DNA from: Burkholderia sp. NRF60-BP8
GTDB lineage: Bacteria; Pseudomonadota; Gammaproteobacteria; Burkholderiales; Burkholderiaceae
Direction of reading: 5' to 3'
NCBI RefSeq assembly: GCF_001522585.2
Contig: NZ_CP013373.1
Span: forward strand, 124,001 to 188,000
DNA: 64,000 nt
Made by a program: the position numbers and the translations under genes. The notes below the pieces were generated by a model. It was given only the letters and a program-made list of their open reading frames with translations, did not search any database and was not told where the DNA came from. This document shows, piece by piece, positions 42,485 through 56,579 of the stretch (within the stretch, counting starts at the first letter, position 1; every line of letters begins with the position of its first letter).

Positions 42485-42640
42485 GTGGCGCTTCGGCGCT
42501 TTGGCGCTTCGGCGCTTCGGCACTTCGGTGCATCGTGCATCGGTGCTTCGGGCCATCGGCGCATCGGCGCATCGGCACGTCGGCACGTCGGCACGTCGGC
42601 GCTTCGATGCCTCGGGTCATCGGCGCTTCGGCACCTCGAC
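42485..42640 (+). repeat. Degenerate 9-bp tandem repeat
   Basis: About 17 imperfect copies of a 9-bp unit close to CTTCGGCGC follow the MFS gene and run toward the end of the next gene. Variants change mainly at two positions (CATCGGCGC, CGTCGGCAC). Open frames exist through it on both strands, but they are simply the repeat translated. It fills the convergent 224-bp gap. Confidence 0.8.
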
Positions 42641-42698
42641 AATCCAGTAGGCGCAGCCGCCCGCATGGTCCGTCGGTCAGCGCGTCACCCGCTGCGGG

Positions 42699-43127
42699 TC
42701 ACGCCAGCACGAGCGGCGGCAGGGCTACATCCGCGCGCGCCTGCGCGCACGCCACATCGATCACCAGATAGCGCAACGCATCCGGCCACAGGCGCGCGTG
42801 CCGTTGTGCATCCTCGTCGAGCGTCGCGCGGCCCTGCACGAGCCAGGTCGTCCGACGCACGAAATCGACGAACAGCAGCGCGATGGCCGGATTCACGAGC
42901 AGGTTGCCGATCGTGTTGAGCAGGTTGTTGCCTGCGAAGTCGGGCAGCACCAGCGTGCGGCGGTCCGGGATATCGACGAGCGGCGCGAACGAGCCGTCGG
43001 CGCGCGGCTGGCGGCCGCGGTAAGAACAGTCGGCGTTGCCGGCCGCGTCGGCGGTCGCGACGATCAGGAAAGCCTGCTCGCGGATGAAGGTGATGGCATC
43101 GTCGGTCAGGGGGCCGCGATCGGTCAT
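42699..43127 (-). CDS. Pyridoxamine-phosphate-oxidase-fold (split-barrel flavin) protein
   Basis: The 142-residue product fits the PNPOx-like split beta-barrel. IREQAFLIVATADAAGNADCSYRG is the first hairpin. DRRTLVLPDFAGNNLLNTIGNLLVNPAIALLFVDF is the flavin-phosphate region, and WLVQGRATL the next strand. The ATG at 43127 starts the recognisable domain; longer frames lack support. Such proteins bind FMN or F420-like cofactors, but the reaction is not known. A second gene of this fold lies on the far side of the aldehyde dehydrogenase. Confidence 0.8.
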   Translation of the reverse strand: MTDRGPLTDDAITFIREQAFLIVATADAAGNADCSYRGRQPRADGSFAPLVDIPDRRTLVLPDFAGNNLLNTIGNLLVNPAIALLFVDFVRRTTWLVQGRATLDEDAQRHARLWPDALRYLVIDVACAQARADVALPPLVLA

Positions 43128-43242
43128 GGTGTCGGTCGGCGTGTGCGCCGTGCGTGAGGATCCGCGATTCGCACGCAAGCGACATGCCACGCGGCGCGGC
43201 GCGCATTCGCGGCAACGCACCGCCGCCCACTGTGGAAATTCC

Positions 43243-43381
43243 GAACACCGGCCACCTCGCTGCGCAACCGCGGTGTTCAGAATCGGTACACCTGCCGTGT
43301 TGCGTGCGTGAACACCGCACGGAGCGAACGCGCGCCGGCCGCGATCGACGTGCGCCCGTTCCGTTTGGCACGCATGTTGCG
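43243..43381 (+). promoter_or_regulatory. Sigma-54 promoter with upstream dyads
   Basis: TGGCACG-CATG-TTGCG (43366-43381) is an exact -24/-12 element with correct GG-GC spacing. Upstream, GAACACCG (43243-43250), CGGTGTTC (43271-43278) and GAACACCG (43310-43317) form three copies of one 8-mer. They also read as spaced dyads: GGTGT-N11-ACACC at 43272-43292 and GTGTT-N9-AACAC at 43297-43315. These would suit an AcoR-like enhancer-binding activator. The remainder of the 319-bp gap from 43128 shows nothing more. Confidence 0.75.
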
Positions 43382-43446
43382 TAAACGGGACCAGCGCATT
43401 CCAACCGGCGCTGTACTCACACAAGCACGATGAACAGGAGACATGT

Positions 43447-44973
<1,527 letters not shown>

Positions 44974-45093
44974 TCGCCGCTGTCGCGGCGGCGTGCCGGG
45001 GCCGGTCGGCCCCGCACGTCGCCCGGTTCGATTTCCCTGTTCGACGGCCGGCGCCGGTCGCGTTTCCGGCGGCCGGCGCCGGCCACGCTGCCG

Positions 45094-45115
45094 GCCGTCG
45101 CGCATGCGCGACGGC
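45094..45115. repeat. 22-bp perfect palindrome
   Basis: GCCGTCGCGCATGCGCGACGGC lies between the aldehyde dehydrogenase stop and the next start codon at 45127. There is no T-run. It may be a weak terminator for the upstream gene or an operator for the downstream one. Confidence 0.5.
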
Positions 45116-45126
45116 ACGGTGCACCG

Positions 45127-45696
45127 ATGCATGTGACGACTCCCGGCATGGCAGAACCGCCCCGATCCTTTCCGCGTCACCCGGTATTCCATCCGGGCGA
45201 ACTCGACGCGCAACACCGCTTCGGCGTCGCCGACGAAGCCGAGCGAATGAGCGACGCCGTGACCACGCGGCTGAGCATCGGCGTACGGCAGTTCGTCGAA
45301 TCGCAACCGTTCATGTTCGTCGGCACGGCGTCCGGCGCGGGTGCGTCGATGACCTGCGACATCGTGCAGAGCCGGCGCAGCGAGCACGGCGATCTGCTGC
45401 CGGTGGTGCGCGTGATCGATACGAAGACGCTGCGGTTCGCGTTGCCCGCCGCGCATGACGGCGACGGCGGCTGGATCGACGCGGCCGCCTGCGACGGCAG
45501 CGGGGTCGGGTTGCTGTTCGTCGATTTCGTGCGCGGCCTGCGCTACCGGATCAACGGCCGCGCCACGCTGCGCGCCGATTTGCCGGAAGCGGACGCGGCG
45601 CCGTGGGCGGCGGGCAGCGCGATCGTCGAACTGGCGATCGCGCAGGCATACGGTAATTGCGGCACACGGGTCGTGCGGCTGAAGCCGGCCCGGTAG
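45127..45696 (+). CDS. Pyridoxamine-phosphate-oxidase-fold protein
   Basis: The 189-residue product has HPVFHPGELDAQHRFGVADEAERM before a PNPOx-like barrel: RQFVESQPFMFVGTASGAGASMTCDIV, LRFALPAAHDGDGGWIDAAACDGSGVGLLFVDF and LRYRINGRATL. It shares the phrase LLFVDFVR and the G-R-A-T-L strand with the smaller PNPOx-fold gene at 42699-43127, so the two are distant paralogues. Starts at 45127 and 45148 are both possible; neither has a good ribosome-binding site. Function unknown; a flavin-dependent detoxifying or reducing role beside aldehyde metabolism is a guess. Confidence 0.78.
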   Translation: MHVTTPGMAEPPRSFPRHPVFHPGELDAQHRFGVADEAERMSDAVTTRLSIGVRQFVESQPFMFVGTASGAGASMTCDIVQSRRSEHGDLLPVVRVIDTKTLRFALPAAHDGDGGWIDAAACDGSGVGLLFVDFVRGLRYRINGRATLRADLPEADAAPWAAGSAIVELAIAQAYGNCGTRVVRLKPAR

Positions 45697-45913
45697 CCGG
45701 CGTCCGGGCGCCGGCATCCGGCTCGGGCGGCGGCACGCATGCGCGGTCGCCGCGCGGATCGCACCGGCGGCGTGCGCGACGTGCCGCCTTCGGGTGCGCC
45801 CGCATGGCGCGCATTGGCCGGACAGCGTGGAATGGCGGGGGCGCGCCGGGCCGTGCGGTTCGGCACGGGACTTGCGTGATACGCAGGGTTCCGCGCAGGT
45901 GAGGGAGGACACG

Positions 45914-46930
45914 ATGGATCAACACGTGGCGTGTACGGAAGAACCGACCGCCGAAGACACGCGGCGCAGCGCGCAGGGCGACGACGCGTTCGCCGGGCAG
46001 GCCGTCGTCAGCGTCGCGCACGATGCGGACGAGCAGGCGCGCAACCTGATCGGCTGGCGGCAGACCTACGACCAGCTCGCGGCCGGCCGTTTCGTCGGCA
46101 CGCTGACCGAGCTGCCGCTCGACACGATGAAGCTGTTTCGCGAATCGACCAGCCACCTGCTGCGCCAGGCGTGCGAAGTGCGCGGCGACGCGTACTGGTT
46201 CGGCATCCCGCTCGTGTGCGACGGCTCGGCGCGCGTCGATGCGTGCCGCATCGGCCCCGGCGCACTCGCATTCCGGCCCGGCAACGTCGAATTCGAACTC
46301 GTGACGCCCGCGCAGTTCTCGATCTACGGCGTCGTCGTGCGCGGCGACGTGCTGCGTCGCTATGCGGAGGAAGTGGAGCGTCGCGCGCTCGACGAGCGGC
46401 TGTTCACGCAGCGCGTGATGCAGGTCGGCGACGCGCGGCTCGCGCGCCTGTGCGCGCTGCTCGGCCGCCGGCTCGACGGTGCGGTGGCGATGGCCGGCCC
46501 GCTGCCCGATGCGCAGCGCGACGACCTGCAGGCCGAAGTGCTGGCCGCGCTGTTCGACGCGTGCGCGCAGCCGGCCGACGACGGCAGCGGCAGTGCGCCG
46601 TCGACGCGCCGCTGGCTCGTCGACCAGGCGCGCGACTACGTGCTCGCGCACCGCACGCGCCCGGTCGGCGTGCCCGAGCTGTGCGAGCAGTTGCACGTGA
46701 GCCGGCGCACGCTGCAGTACTGCTTCCAGGACGTACTCGGGATGGCGCCCGCGACCTACCTGCGCACGCTGCGGCTGAACGGCGCGCGGCGCGACCTGTG
46801 CGGGCGCGCGGCCGGCTCGGTGCAGGACGTCGCGGAGGCATGGGGCTTCTGGCATCTCAGCCAGTTCGCGACCGATTACCGGCGCCTGTTCGGCAAGCGG
46901 CCGTCGGAGACGCTGCGCGATCGCGCGTGA
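45914..46930 (+). CDS. eutR: AraC-family ethanolamine regulator
   Basis: The 338-residue product resembles enterobacterial EutR along its length: LIGWRQTYDQLAAGRFVGTLTEL, FRESTSHLLRQACEVRGDAYWFGIP, RPGNVEFELVTPAQFSIYGVV, the HTH LCEQLHVSRRTLQYCFQDVLGMAP and WGFWHLSQFATDYRRLFGKRPSETL. EutR activates eut genes when ethanolamine and B12 are present. ATG 45914, after GAGGGAGGACACG, is preferred over an upstream in-frame ATG (45794). It is about 6 kb from eutBC, with unrelated genes between. Confidence 0.9.
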   Translation: MDQHVACTEEPTAEDTRRSAQGDDAFAGQAVVSVAHDADEQARNLIGWRQTYDQLAAGRFVGTLTELPLDTMKLFRESTSHLLRQACEVRGDAYWFGIPLVCDGSARVDACRIGPGALAFRPGNVEFELVTPAQFSIYGVVVRGDVLRRYAEEVERRALDERLFTQRVMQVGDARLARLCALLGRRLDGAVAMAGPLPDAQRDDLQAEVLAALFDACAQPADDGSGSAPSTRRWLVDQARDYVLAHRTRPVGVPELCEQLHVSRRTLQYCFQDVLGMAPATYLRTLRLNGARRDLCGRAAGSVQDVAEAWGFWHLSQFATDYRRLFGKRPSETLRDRA

Positions 46931-47041
46931 GACGCTCGGCACGGGGTGCCGGGCGGCCGGGGCGGCGGGCGCAGCGGGCGCTGGCGCCGGGCGCGCGCTG
47001 CCGATTCGATCGTGTTCCGCTCGCCGCCGCGCCGGCTTCGC

Positions 47042-48136
47042 TCAGATGGCCGTCGCCGCCGCGCCGCGCGGCGCGGGCCACGCCAGCGCGTCCCAGTCGA
47101 CTGCGCGGTAAGCGGCTTCGACCGCCGCCAGATCGTCCGGCCGCTCGCTGCGGTGCAGCCCGTGCAATTCGGCCGGCACGTCGAGCGTGACCGGCACGCA
47201 GTGCGGATAGTCGCGCACGCGCCATGCCGGCCCGATCGTCGTGAAGCACGCGAGCGTCGGCACGTCGAAACCGTCGGCGAGATGCACGGCCGCCGTGTCC
47301 GGCGCGAACAGCAGGCTCGCGCCCTTGATCCAGGCGATGAAGCGCGCGGTGTCGGTCGCGTCGCGGCTCACGTCCACGTAGGCGGGATGCGCGAGCGGGC
47401 CGAAGCCGACCACCGGCAGCCCGTAACGCTGCGCGAGCCGCTCCACGAACCCGATGCACAGCGCGGGCGGCACGCTGCGCACCGCGGTGCTCGCATTCGG
47501 GCAGAACAGCACGTACGGCCGCTGCCACGCGGCCGGCAGCGCGGGCAGCGGCAGCCGCGCGAGCCAGCGGTTGCGCTTCGCGGCGGCGGGCACCGCGGCC
47601 GGATCGACGCCGAGCGCGTCGAGGAAGAAATCGATCATGGGCAGCCGCGCGAATGCGGGCCAGTACAGGTGATTGCCGACGTCGATGCAATGCGCGTCGG
47701 CGGGCAGCGCGTCGGCCGCGCACGGCAGCGTGCGTGACGGCGCGACGACGTCGGCCGCGAGCGCGTACAGCGCATCGACATAGCGCGGCGCGCGCGCCGG
47801 CCGGTACAGCGTGAAGCGCAGGCCCGCATGGGCCGCGCGCAGCGCGGCGAGGGCCGTCAGCCCGATTACCGAATCGCCGAGCGTGACGCCCATCCCGTTG
47901 ATCACGTGCACGTGCCGCGCGTCGCCGTAATCGACGCGGAACGGCCGGTGAGCGGCGTGCAGCAGGCCGAGCGCCGGCGCGGCCGGCACGTGGCCTTCGG
48001 CGCGCGTGTCGCCATGCTCGAGGTCGTACGGCGCGACGAGCATGCCGTCGGGCGCGAGCAGCGTGCCGGGGCAGGTCAGCGCGTCGTCGGGCGACAGCGC
48101 GGCGACGGGCGGCGCGGTGCGCATGTCCATCGTCAT
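47042..48136 (-). CDS. Glycosyltransferase-9-like protein
   Basis: The 364-residue product resembles the two-domain ADP-heptose:LPS heptosyltransferase family (GT9). The N-terminal half has VINGMGVTLGDSVIGLTALAALRAAH. The C-terminal half has YVLFCPNAST and FIAWIKGASLLFAPDTAAVHLADGFDVPTLACFTTIGPAWRVRDYP, where the D-T/S-A-x-x-H-L-A element is the nucleotide-sugar site. The first 60 residues look extra. It overlaps the upstream acetolactate-synthase-like gene by ATGA, so the two are co-translated. No LPS genes are nearby, and the sugar and acceptor are unknown. Confidence 0.7.
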   Translation of the reverse strand: MTMDMRTAPPVAALSPDDALTCPGTLLAPDGMLVAPYDLEHGDTRAEGHVPAAPALGLLHAAHRPFRVDYGDARHVHVINGMGVTLGDSVIGLTALAALRAAHAGLRFTLYRPARAPRYVDALYALAADVVAPSRTLPCAADALPADAHCIDVGNHLYWPAFARLPMIDFFLDALGVDPAAVPAAAKRNRWLARLPLPALPAAWQRPYVLFCPNASTAVRSVPPALCIGFVERLAQRYGLPVVGFGPLAHPAYVDVSRDATDTARFIAWIKGASLLFAPDTAAVHLADGFDVPTLACFTTIGPAWRVRDYPHCVPVTLDVPAELHGLHRSERPDDLAAVEAAYRAVDWDALAWPAPRGAAATAI

Positions 48137-49836
48137 GCGCTACGCGCGCGGCGGCCCTGCTCGCGGATCTGCTCGAGCGTCGCGGCGGGCGTGCTGGCGT
48201 CCTGCGGGATGCGGATCTCGATCACCGCGGGCAACCCGCAGGTCAGCGCGCGCTCGAGTGCGGGCGCGAAATCGGCGGTGCGCTCGACCGTCTCGCCATG
48301 CGCGCCGAACGCACGTGCATACGCGGCGAAATCCGGGTTCGTGAGTCCCGTGCCGTGCACGCGCCCCGGGTAGTTGCGCTCCTGATGCATGCGGATCGTG
48401 CCGAAATGGCCGTTGTTGACGACGATCGCCACGATGTTCAGCCCGTATTGCATCGCGGTCGCGAGCTCGTTGCCGGCCATCATGAAGCAGCCGTCGCCGG
48501 CGAGCGCGACGACGGCGCGCTGCGGATACAGCGACTTCGCGGCTAGCGCGGCCGGCAGTCCGTAGCCCATCGCGCCGCTCGTCGGCGCGAGCTGCGAACG
48601 GAAGTGCCGGTACGCGAAGTGGCGATGCAGCCAGATCGCATAGTTGCCCGCGCCGTTGGTCAGGATCGCGTCGTGCGGCAGGCGCTCGCGCAACTGCACC
48701 ATCACGTCGCCGAGTTGCACGTCGCCGGGCATCGGCAGCGGCGCATGCCATTCGCGGTACGCGCGGTGCGCGTCGGCGGCCGCGCCGGCCCACGCGGGCC
48801 GCTCGGGCGGCTCGAGCGCGGCCAGCGGCGCGGCGATCTCGGGCATGCCGGACACGATCGGCAGGTCGGCGGCGTACACGCGGCCCAGTTCGTCCGCGCC
48901 CTGATGCACGTGGATCAGCGTCTGGCGCGTCTTCGGGATGTCGAGCAGCGTGTAGCCGCCGGTCGTCGCTTCGCCGAGGCGCGGCCCGATCACGAGCAGC
49001 AAGTCGGCATCGCGGATGCGTTTCGCGAGCGCGGGGTTGATCCCGAGCCCGACGTCGCCCGCGTAGTTCGGGTGTGCGTTGTCGATCGTGTCCTGGTAGC
49101 GGAACGCGCACGCGACCGGCAATTGCCAGCGTTCGACGAAGGTGCGCAGGTTCGCGCAGGCGTCGGGCGTCCAGCCGCTGCCGCCGACGATCGCGAACGG
49201 CCGTTCCGCGCGCGCGAGCCGTTCGCGCAGCTCGTCGATCTGCGCGGCCGACGGCGCCGCCGCGATGCGTTTCGCGGCCGGCACGACGGGCTGCGGTGCG
49301 CACGCGTCGGACAGCACGTCCTCCGGCAACGCGAGCACGACCGGGCCGGGCCGGCCGGACGTCGCGACGTGGAACGCGTGGCTCAGGTATTCGGGGATGC
49401 GGCGCGGATCGTCGATCTGCGCGACCCATTTCGCCATCTGGCCGAACATCCGGCGGTAGTCGATTTCCTGGAAGGCTTCGCGGTCGAGGTGCTCGCGTGC
49501 GCATTGACCGACGAACAGGATCATCGGCGTCGAATCCTGGAACGCGGTGTGCACGCCGATCGACGCATGCGTCGCGCCCGGCCCGCGCGTGACGAACGCG
49601 ATGCCGGGGCGGCCGGTCAGCTTGCCGACCGCTTCGGCCATGTTCGCGGCGGCCGCCTCGTGGCGGCAGACGACCGTCTGGATGCGGGCGGTGTCGTCCG
49701 CCAGCGCATCGAGCACGGCGAGGAAACTCTCGCCCGGCACGCAGAACACGCGTTCGACGTGATTGGCGAGCAACGCATCGACGAGCAGTCGCGCACCGGT
49801 GGTGGCGCGCGGCTCGAGATCCTTGGAATGCGACAT
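48133..49836 (-). CDS. Thiamine-diphosphate enzyme, acetolactate-synthase-like
   Basis: A 567-residue ThDP enzyme of the acetolactate synthase/benzoylformate decarboxylase group. The cofactor-activating Glu60 is in VVCRHEAAAANMAEA. GPGATHASIGVHTAFQDSTPMILFVGQ follows, and the ThDP/Mg motif runs from GDGCFMMAGNELATAMQ to IVVNN. The match is to the 'thiamine pyrophosphate-binding protein' type without a regulatory subunit gene, so it is probably not the biosynthetic IlvB. No FAD-site call can be made by eye. Coupled by 4 bp to a GT9-like gene. Confidence 0.85.
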   Translation of the reverse strand: MSHSKDLEPRATTGARLLVDALLANHVERVFCVPGESFLAVLDALADDTARIQTVVCRHEAAAANMAEAVGKLTGRPGIAFVTRGPGATHASIGVHTAFQDSTPMILFVGQCAREHLDREAFQEIDYRRMFGQMAKWVAQIDDPRRIPEYLSHAFHVATSGRPGPVVLALPEDVLSDACAPQPVVPAAKRIAAAPSAAQIDELRERLARAERPFAIVGGSGWTPDACANLRTFVERWQLPVACAFRYQDTIDNAHPNYAGDVGLGINPALAKRIRDADLLLVIGPRLGEATTGGYTLLDIPKTRQTLIHVHQGADELGRVYAADLPIVSGMPEIAAPLAALEPPERPAWAGAAADAHRAYREWHAPLPMPGDVQLGDVMVQLRERLPHDAILTNGAGNYAIWLHRHFAYRHFRSQLAPTSGAMGYGLPAALAAKSLYPQRAVVALAGDGCFMMAGNELATAMQYGLNIVAIVVNNGHFGTIRMHQERNYPGRVHGTGLTNPDFAAYARAFGAHGETVERTADFAPALERALTCGLPAVIEIRIPQDASTPAATLEQIREQGRRARSA

Positions 49837-50142
49837 GGGCAGCCGTCTCCCTTGGGTAGCGGGACGTACAGCTTACGCCGGTTGACCGAGCGCCGGTACG
49901 CCGGCCATTGAAAAGTGTCGGAACGCTGGGCGGGGCGGCCCGTGCGCGCCGGCTTCGATTGGCCTTCCGGCCAGCTTGTGCGCGTTCGTGCGACGGCGGA
50001 AAGTGAGTGCCATGGATGTTGAGCCCGACGCCGAATCGGCATGTCGGCGTTCAGCGGGGGCGTTGACGCTGACGTATCGAGCGGAATGCCATCGGGAGGC
50101 TTATGTACACACATGGATTTACATCTTCGCCCGCATCGGATA
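49837..50142. other. Gap between the ThDP-enzyme gene and vapB
   Basis: This 306-bp stretch separates two divergent genes and must hold the promoter of the ThDP enzyme on the minus strand. No clear -35/-10 pair, dyad or small gene stands out except a lone ATGTACAC (50103-50110) that resembles the vap operator half downstream. Confidence 0.4.
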
Positions 50143-50161
50143 ATGTACATACAATGTACAT
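50143..50161. promoter_or_regulatory. vapBC operator
   Basis: Two copies of the palindrome ATGTACAT (50143-50150 and 50154-50161) lie 11 bp centre to centre, so on one face of the helix. They are 17 nt before the vapB start. Antitoxins of this kind repress their own operon at such sites, often with the toxin as co-repressor. Confidence 0.7.
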
Positions 50162-50177
50162 CCGAGCGGAGATCGAC

Positions 50178-50414
50178 ATGCATACCACGAGGGTATTCAG
50201 GAACGGCAACTCGCAGGCCGTGCGAATTCCAGCGGACCTCGCTTATGAACGCAGCGACATCGAACTGGAAATCGAGCGCGTCGGGGACGAAATCCGGATT
50301 CGGCCGATGCGGCGGCCGCTGACGCAGGTACTGCAGAAATTCGCGAAATTCGGGCCGGACTTCATGGCCGAAGGGCGCGGCGATCAGGAGCAGGCCGAAC
50401 GCGAGGGATTGTGA
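50178..50414 (+). CDS. vapB: VapB-type antitoxin
   Basis: The 78-residue product starts with the SpoVT/AbrB-like swapped-hairpin DNA-binding fold (TRVFRNGNSQAVRIPADL), the classic VapB/VagC opening. The acidic C-terminal part (FGPDFMAEGRGDQEQAEREGL) would wrap the toxin. The ATG at 50178 has GGAG upstream; longer frames would run through the operator. The stop shares one base with the vapC start, so the pair is coupled. Confidence 0.93.
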   Translation: MHTTRVFRNGNSQAVRIPADLAYERSDIELEIERVGDEIRIRPMRRPLTQVLQKFAKFGPDFMAEGRGDQEQAEREGL

Positions 50415-50815
50415 TGCCGCGCTTCATGCTCGACACCAACATGTGCATCTATCTGATGAAGCATCAGCCGGAGCAGGTCGCGAAACGATTCGCGCAGTGC
50501 TACACGGGCGACGTCGTCATGTCGGCGATCACCTATGCGGAGCTCGAGTACGGCGTGACCGCATGTGCGAGTCCGGCCCGGGAGCGCCGCCATCTCGCCG
50601 CATTGATCGAGGATATTCCCGTCGCGCCGTTCGACGCCGCGGCCGCGCAAGCGTATGGCCCGATCCGCGACGCCACCCGCGAGCGGAAGAAGGATCACCT
50701 CGACAAACTGATCGCCGCGCATGCGGTGTCGCTCGATGTCGTCCTCGTGACCAACAACGAGCGGGATTTCGTCAGCTATCCGGGGCTGCGACTGGAGAAC
50801 TGGCTGAACGACTAG
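50414..50815 (+). CDS. vapC: VapC-type PIN-domain ribonuclease toxin
   Basis: From the ATG at 50414 it has 133 residues; a GTG at 50411 would add one. PIN-domain acidic residues are visible: Asp7 in FMLDTNMCIYLMK, Glu in SAITYAELEYG, Asp in KKDHLDKLIAAHA, and the final set in VTNNERDF. All four metal-site positions are kept, so the toxin looks active. VapC toxins cleave tRNA or rRNA; which one cannot be said. The coordinated ATG/TGA overlap with vapB ensures antitoxin is made first. Confidence 0.94.
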   Translation: MPRFMLDTNMCIYLMKHQPEQVAKRFAQCYTGDVVMSAITYAELEYGVTACASPARERRHLAALIEDIPVAPFDAAAAQAYGPIRDATRERKKDHLDKLIAAHAVSLDVVLVTNNERDFVSYPGLRLENWLND

Positions 50816-50881
50816 CGCCGGGCGCCGTGCCGGCGGCAATGCGGGATATCGGTCCATCCCGCGCCGCCGCCGGGGCCGGCA

Positions 50882-52270
<1,389 letters not shown>

Positions 52271-52300
52271 TTCGATACCTGCCTTGCGATAAGAATGAAG

Positions 52301-53443
52301 CTAGCGCGCCTGCAATGGCAGGCACGCGGCGAGCCATGCGGGCGGCGTTGGGGAAAGCTGCTGCGCGACGCGGGCATAGCGCCCGTCGAGCCGCGCGGCC
52401 AGATGAAAGAGTTCGGTGGCGTTTTTCGGGTCCCACTGCCCCGTGTAACCCGGCAGGCCGGCCTCGCGGCGCTTCGCGTCGAACGGCACCGGCGAATTCA
52501 CGAATTCCTCGTGCGTTTTCTCGCCGAGCGCATACGGCACGAGCCAGTCGAGCGCGGCCGCGAGCGTCGCGCCGTTCGCGCCGCGCTCGCGCAGCCAGTT
52601 GCGGTTGAAGCGGCGCGCGGCGAGCGCGGCCGTCACCAGCGGCTGCAAATCGTAGACCGCGTAATGCAGCGCATCGCGTTCCTCGAAATCCCAGGTCTTG
52701 CCGTCCGGGCCGATGTTGTCGGCGAGATGTTCGACGAACAGCCGCTGCGCGGCGTTCATCATCTTGCGGTCGCCGAGCGTGAACGCGGACAGCGCGATCA
52801 GCTTGATCCGGTGGCTCTGCCAGTTGTTGCGCCAGGTGCCGGTGAGCGGGCGCTTCTGCGCGTCGACCTGCGCGACATAGCCGGCGCCGAGCTTGGCGAT
52901 GAACGCGGCCGCCGCGTTGCGCGTCTTCACCGGCAGCGCGCTCGCGGTCATGTCGTACGCGACGATCAGGCTCTCGAAGCGCGTCTCGTCGATCGGGTTG
53001 AAGCTCGGCTGATAGGTCGAGACCCACGCGGACAGGAAGCGGTCGACGAGTTGCAGGTAGCGCGGCGCGTTCGTCACGCGCCACGCGAGCGCCGCATCGC
53101 GCATCAGGTCCATGTCCTTGAGCGCGGCGGCGCTCTGGTCGTAGATGCCTTCGTGCGGCAGCGTGCCTTCGGTGTGCACGCGCGCCATCGCCTTCGGCTG
53201 CTCGCCGATGCGTGCGTCGACGCTGCGGATCAGCGCCTGCACGCCTGGCTCGGCCTGCGTCGTCTCGCTCGCCTGCAGCGCCGGCGCCGCGCAGAAATTC
53301 ATCGCCGCGTGCGCACGGCCGGACATGCCGAGGCCGGCGGCGGCCAGCGACAGCGACGCGACGAGCATCGGCACGGAACGGCCTGCGCGCGTGCGCGGCC
53401 GCCGCTCTGTTGCACCATGGCCCGGAAACATCGGACGCACCAT
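52301..53443 (-). CDS. Alginate-lyase-family periplasmic protein
   Basis: The 380-residue product has an N-terminal export signal (VPMLVASLSLAAAGLGMSGRAHA). An all-helical alginate-lyase (AlgL/PL5-like) domain follows: MRDAALAWRVTNAPRYLQLVDRFLSAWVSTYQPSFNPID and GTWRNNWQSHRIKLIALSAF, with NNWxSH the substrate-site motif. No alginate synthesis genes are near. The ATG at 53443 is preferred because AAGGAG lies six bases upstream, inside an alternative longer start. It may trim an exopolysaccharide; the specificity is unknown. Confidence 0.82.
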   Translation of the reverse strand: MVRPMFPGHGATERRPRTRAGRSVPMLVASLSLAAAGLGMSGRAHAAMNFCAAPALQASETTQAEPGVQALIRSVDARIGEQPKAMARVHTEGTLPHEGIYDQSAAALKDMDLMRDAALAWRVTNAPRYLQLVDRFLSAWVSTYQPSFNPIDETRFESLIVAYDMTASALPVKTRNAAAAFIAKLGAGYVAQVDAQKRPLTGTWRNNWQSHRIKLIALSAFTLGDRKMMNAAQRLFVEHLADNIGPDGKTWDFEERDALHYAVYDLQPLVTAALAARRFNRNWLRERGANGATLAAALDWLVPYALGEKTHEEFVNSPVPFDAKRREAGLPGYTGQWDPKNATELFHLAARLDGRYARVAQQLSPTPPAWLAACLPLQAR

Positions 53444-53525
53444 GCGGAACTCCTTCATTGGCTGGATCGCGTGTGATGTTAGCCGGATTGGCGGATGAAC
53501 GTGAACCGGTCGGCCCGACGAACGC

Positions 53526-53556
53526 AAAAACCGCACGCAACCGGGGTTGCGTGCGG
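53526..53556 (-). terminator. Rho-independent terminator of the gcv operon
   Basis: Twelve-bp arms CCGCACGCAACC (53531-53542) and GGTTGCGTGCGG (53545-53556) with a minimal loop, followed on the minus strand by a T-run (53526-53530). It lies 38 bp after the gcvP stop, so gcvTHP is a unit separate from sdaA and the lyase gene. Confidence 0.92.
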
Positions 53557-53593
53557 TGCGGTCACCGTCGGTCGGCTCCGGGCGTGACGCGCG

Positions 53594-56521
<2,928 letters not shown>

Positions 56522-56579
56522 GGCGTGACTCTGGTCCCGCGCGGGCCGAGGCCGGCGCCGCGCGGTTCGGGTAGGGAAA

